Assembly (NCBI GenBank): GCA_022844005.1
Contig: JALHMN010000017.1
Coordinates: 1-45,078 of the forward strand
Length of the DNA stretch: 45,078 nt
Reading direction: 5' to 3'
Source of the DNA: a bacterium
GTDB taxonomy: Bacteria > Pseudomonadota > Alphaproteobacteria > Ferrovibrionales > Ferrovibrionaceae
The number at the start of each line of letters is the position of its first letter. Within the stretch, counting starts at the first letter, position 1. Position numbers and translations under genes: made by a program. The notes beneath the pieces are model-generated. The model searched no databases. It saw only the letters and a list, made by a program, of their open reading frames with translations, and was not told the DNA's origin. Shown piece by piece: positions 42,085 to 45,078 of this stretch.

Positions 42085-43374
42085 TCACGTCGATTTGCCG
42101 TCTCGATAGCGCCGTACCAAGTCATCTGGATCAAGACTGTCGACCCGCCTGAGTTTGGGGAAGGCCGCAGCGAATAGGAGCGCGATACCGAGCGTAAGCG
42201 CGCCTCCGACCACTACCGCCGGTACTGCCCCCCACCAATGCGCCGTGAGGCCGGACTCGAATTCCCCGAGTTCGTTCGAGGCGCCGATGAAGACACCGTT
42301 CACGGCGCCGACGCGGCCGCGCATCTCATCCGGTGTGATGATCTGCACCAAGTTCGAGCGCACATAGACACTGATCGCGTCGGCCGAACCCATCACGAAG
42401 AGCGCCGCGAGAGATAGCGGAAAGCTGCTGGAAAGCCCGAAGATCGTGATCGACGCCCCGAACAGGGCGACAGCAAACAGCAGCTTCGCCCCTGCGTGGC
42501 GCCGGATCGGCCGTTGGGTCAGGATCAGTGCGCAGGCAAGCCCCCCAACGGTGTAGGAGGAACGCAACAGACCAAAACCCTCCGATCCGACATTCAGGAT
42601 GTCGCGCGCATAAACCGGAAGCAATGCGATTGCTCCTCCAAACAGCACCGCGAGCAGATCGAGACCAATTGCTCCCAGCAGGACCTGACGCTTGCAGATG
42701 AACCGCAATCCAAGGGTCAATGTTGCGATCGACACGGGATCGCGGTTCAACACCTGGCCACGGCTGCGGACAAGCAGCATTAGGCCAAGCGCCGATCCAA
42801 AGAGGGCGACCACCGCAGAATAGACTGGCGTCTCACTCATACCCAAAGAGTCGCCGGCGGCGATCCCCAGACCGGCGATCGTAGGGCCAACAATTCGCGC
42901 CATTTGGTTGCCCGAAGATGACCAAGCAATGGCATTGGCCAGCACGCCTGGCGGCACAAGAGTGGGTACGACCGCCGCCAAGGCAGGCATCTGAAAGGCG
43001 CGCGCGATCCCCAGGACGACCAGGACGATCAGCATCGTGTCGAAGGAGGCGCCAGCCCTTGCGAGGAATAGAAAGACCGCTGCGCAGATCATCTGAACGG
43101 CCAAGCACACAGCCAAGATGCGCAGGCGAGGCACTCGGTCGGCCACGAGCCCGGATATCAGAAACAACAAGGCGAACGGAGCGAATTGTGCGAGGCCGAT
43201 CAGACCCAAATCGAGCTCCCGCCCGGTAAGTCGATAGACCTGCCAACCGACCGTCGTAATCTGCATCTCGACCGCGACCAGGGCCAAGATGCGGGCAATC
43301 CAATAGAGCCTGAAATCGCGGTGTCGGAAGGCTCCGATTCCAGATGCGGCATCTTCCTTAGCCAATACTGCCAT
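42085..43374 (-). CDS. MFS transporter, MFS_3/EntS-like
   Basis: 429 aa with twelve predicted helices. FRLYWIARILALVAVEMQITTVGWQVYRLTG and LVADRVPRLRI (the loop 2-3 motif) are typical of the EntS-like exporters. LVQIITPDEMRGRVGAVNGVFIGASNELGEFESG is the hallmark second-half loop. ATG 43374 follows AAGGGGAT; the frame open to 43470 adds a Cys/Arg-rich leader unlike a membrane protein. Divergent from the LuxR gene by 97 bp, which could regulate it. Substrate unknown; the family exports siderophores and drugs. Confidence 0.88.
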   Translation of the reverse strand: MAVLAKEDAASGIGAFRHRDFRLYWIARILALVAVEMQITTVGWQVYRLTGRELDLGLIGLAQFAPFALLFLISGLVADRVPRLRILAVCLAVQMICAAVFLFLARAGASFDTMLIVLVVLGIARAFQMPALAAVVPTLVPPGVLANAIAWSSSGNQMARIVGPTIAGLGIAAGDSLGMSETPVYSAVVALFGSALGLMLLVRSRGQVLNRDPVSIATLTLGLRFICKRQVLLGAIGLDLLAVLFGGAIALLPVYARDILNVGSEGFGLLRSSYTVGGLACALILTQRPIRRHAGAKLLFAVALFGASITIFGLSSSFPLSLAALFVMGSADAISVYVRSNLVQIITPDEMRGRVGAVNGVFIGASNELGEFESGLTAHWWGAVPAVVVGGALTLGIALLFAAAFPKLRRVDSLDPDDLVRRYRDGKST

Positions 43375-43471
43375 ATCCCCTTGTCTGTAACGCGATCTTG
43401 TACAGCGTTTCTCGTTCTCAATTTGCCGAGGGTCGCAGCCCCGTTCTAGGGTACAGATTGGGAGCCGCACT

Positions 43472-44644
43472 GTGGATCAAAACGACCGAATCCTTGCTGC
43501 GATCGATGGGTTCTACGGCGCCGCGCTGGGGCACCTTGGCTGGGACGATGCGCTGGATCGTCTACTGGAGGCTATCGGCTTCGCAGGCGCCTGCCTGTAT
43601 GTATTCGATCGGATTGCAAGAGTGACTGCCGCATCGGGAAAGCCCCCGAGCGCCCCGGGGCTATGGCACCGTTTCGACCCGGCACTACGTCGCCGCTATG
43701 AAACCGAAGCATTCCGCTACGACCCGCAGCGGCGCCTTTTGCTCGATCGCCCGGATATCCGCGTCCGTTATGATGCGCTGCATATCAGCGAAAGTGAGAT
43801 GGACCGCGATCCCTACTACGCCCTGATCGAGCGTGAGGCGGGTTTTCGTTACTACATCGGTGCTCAGTCCGATCCACAGAATGCAGTTGGCTGCACCCTG
43901 ACTGTGCATCGACCGCGACGTGATGGACACGCCGAGCAAGCGGAAATTGACGCATTTCAGCTCCTGTTTACTCACATCGAGCGAGCCCTCTTGGTCGAGA
44001 GTCGCCTCGGTCTCACAACAGCAGCCGACACGGATGAAACGCCCAAGGTGCTGGATGCTCGTCCCACCGGCGTAGTCATATTGAGTAGCGACCAGCGGGT
44101 ACTATTCGCCAACCGCAGCGCCCGCGGCTTTGCGAGCCGCGCCGATGCGTTTGTCCTCAGTCCTGAGGGAATCCGGGCGATTCGGACAGCCGATGATGCC
44201 GTACTTCAAAAGTTGCTGGCGGACGCCCTCGTTCCCGCCAGTACACCGAACACGATGGTCGGAGGCGTCATGCGGCTCGCACGCCGATCCGGCCGCCGGG
44301 ACTATGTCATCGTAGTCAGCCCAATGCCGCAGCGCGCAGCGTTGTTCAACCACCTGGCACCCACCGTCTGTGTATTGATCACAGATCTGGAAGAGACACC
44401 ATCGCGCTCGTCCACCATCCTACAGCAAGCCTATGGCCTGACTGCTGCTGAGACGCGGTTTGCGCAGCAACTGTCGATGGGAAAGAGCCCCGAACAGGCA
44501 AGTACGGCGCTCGAAATAAATCTATCGACGGCGAGAACACACCTCACCGCCATTTTTCGCAAGACGGAGACCAGCAGACAGACGGAGCTTGCACGTCTGC
44601 TGGCGGCCTTGCCGAAGCAACCTATGTGGGAAGAGGACAGTTAG
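43472..44644 (+). CDS. LuxR-family (HTH) transcriptional regulator
   Basis: 390 aa. The C-terminal 65 residues are a LuxR/GerE helix-turn-helix: YGLTAAETRFAQQLSMGKSPEQASTALEINLSTARTHLTAIFRKTETSRQTELARLL. The N-terminal 300 residues have no receiver signature; a PAS-like piece may lie around 190-250 (ARPTGVVILSSDQRVLFANRSARGF). GTG 43472 has GGGAG about 10 nt upstream. Divergent from the MFS gene and convergent with the metallo-hydrolase, which it overlaps by 4 nt. Probably cytoplasmic. The signal sensed cannot be read off. Confidence 0.87.
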   Translation: MDQNDRILAAIDGFYGAALGHLGWDDALDRLLEAIGFAGACLYVFDRIARVTAASGKPPSAPGLWHRFDPALRRRYETEAFRYDPQRRLLLDRPDIRVRYDALHISESEMDRDPYYALIEREAGFRYYIGAQSDPQNAVGCTLTVHRPRRDGHAEQAEIDAFQLLFTHIERALLVESRLGLTTAADTDETPKVLDARPTGVVILSSDQRVLFANRSARGFASRADAFVLSPEGIRAIRTADDAVLQKLLADALVPASTPNTMVGGVMRLARRSGRRDYVIVVSPMPQRAALFNHLAPTVCVLITDLEETPSRSSTILQQAYGLTAAETRFAQQLSMGKSPEQASTALEINLSTARTHLTAIFRKTETSRQTELARLLAALPKQPMWEEDS

Positions 44645-45078
44645 ATCCTGATCGACGGCAAATTCCCGCTGAGAACAACGGTTTCGCCGATCGCCAATAC
44701 GAGCGCCGTTTCAGGGCTGTAGCCAGCGGCAGCAGCCGCGGCACTAAATCGGGCGGGCGGCTCGAACGGGTCCTCATCGGTCAGAATTACAGTACCCCAA
44801 TGCATTGCGATCAGGCGCTCCGCACGCACTGCACCACCGATCGCCACAGCCTCCTCCGGGCTGGCGTGGTGGGCGGCCATCAACGAACGGGGCTCATAGG
44901 CGCCGTCGGCACTAGCGCCACATCGAACGGTCCGTGACGCGCGCCGATTTCCTCAAACACCGGACCCGCGGCAATATCGCCAGCAAACCAGACCTTGTTG
45001 CGGCTGCTTCGAATGGAGAACGACGCCCATAGGCTACGATTTCGGTCGAAGGGCGTGCGCTTGGACCAGTGGATCGCA
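44641..45078 (-). pseudogene. Metallo-beta-lactamase-fold hydrolase, frameshifted and cut by window edge
   Basis: Minus strand from the edge reads IHWSKRTPFDRNRSLWASFS, WFAGDIAAGPVFEEIGA and GPFDVALVP, then stops soon after in that frame. The family sequence resumes in another frame as GAYEPRSLMAAHHASPEEAVAI and LIAMHWGTVILTDEDPFEPPARF, ending at TAA 44641. The break is at 44905-44906, where two bases stand for a codon; one inserted base would give VP-I-GAYEP. The protein belongs to the UlaG/NAPE-PLD-like branch; upstream residues, including the HxHxDH motif, lie beyond the window. Whether this is decay or sequence error is open. Confidence 0.8.

Overview
The window looks like chromosomal DNA of a high-GC, flagellated alphaproteobacterium, most likely in or near the Rhodospirillales. 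The pointers are the FlbT/FlaF flagellin-control pair, a sigma-54 flagellin promoter, two DUF2336 proteins, a MlaE permease with an N-terminal STAS-like extension, and LdtR-like MarR wording. The genus cannot be named from the sequence. No rRNA, tRNA, CRISPR array, insertion sequence or phage module was seen. Genes are packed closely and no gene-free stretch exceeds about 260 bases.

Layout. 1-5325 (minus): leucine-degradation operon liuB-liuC-liuD-liuE, with liuE cut by the window edge. 5582-10319: an SDR oxidoreductase and a small lipoprotein (plus), then an EamA exporter, a DsbA-fold isomerase and a K+/H+ antiporter (minus). 10477-14643 (plus): xanthine-guanine phosphoribosyltransferase and a MacAB-type tripartite exporter whose adaptor carries an unusual helical insertion. 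14644-16682: a Rieske oxygenase and an SMP-30 lactonase, divergent. 16725-20316 (minus): a complete Mla-type lipid-transport operon (mlaE, mlaF, mlaD, lipoprotein). 20380-22696 (plus): a hydroxypyruvate-isomerase-like protein and an amidohydrolase. 22738-23762 (minus): a membrane protein and a 24-residue membrane peptide.

23856-31761 (minus) is the most distinctive region. It reads, in transcription order, LdtR-like MarR regulator, pseudaminic acid synthase, a small secreted protein, then flagellin under a near-perfect sigma-54 promoter, flbT, flaF, a TPR plus GT-B glycosyltransferase (FlmG/OGT-like) and a Maf/DUF115 glycosyltransferase. The genes from flbT to maf overlap end to start. This fits a locus that makes a nonulosonic acid sugar, expresses flagellin, controls its mRNA, and glycosylates it with two unrelated candidate transferases.

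31964-35764 (plus): a DUF2336 / soluble PAS histidine kinase / DUF2336 triad with no response regulator next to it. 35833-38240: moaA, an exported protein of unknown role, and NAD kinase. 38280-45078: a peptide-type substrate-binding protein, an AstE/aspartoacylase-like enzyme, an AbrB-family membrane protein, an MFS exporter, a LuxR-type regulator and a metallo-beta-lactamase-fold hydrolase. The AbrB gene and the hydrolase each appear to lack one base and are frameshifted; this is either real decay or sequence error.
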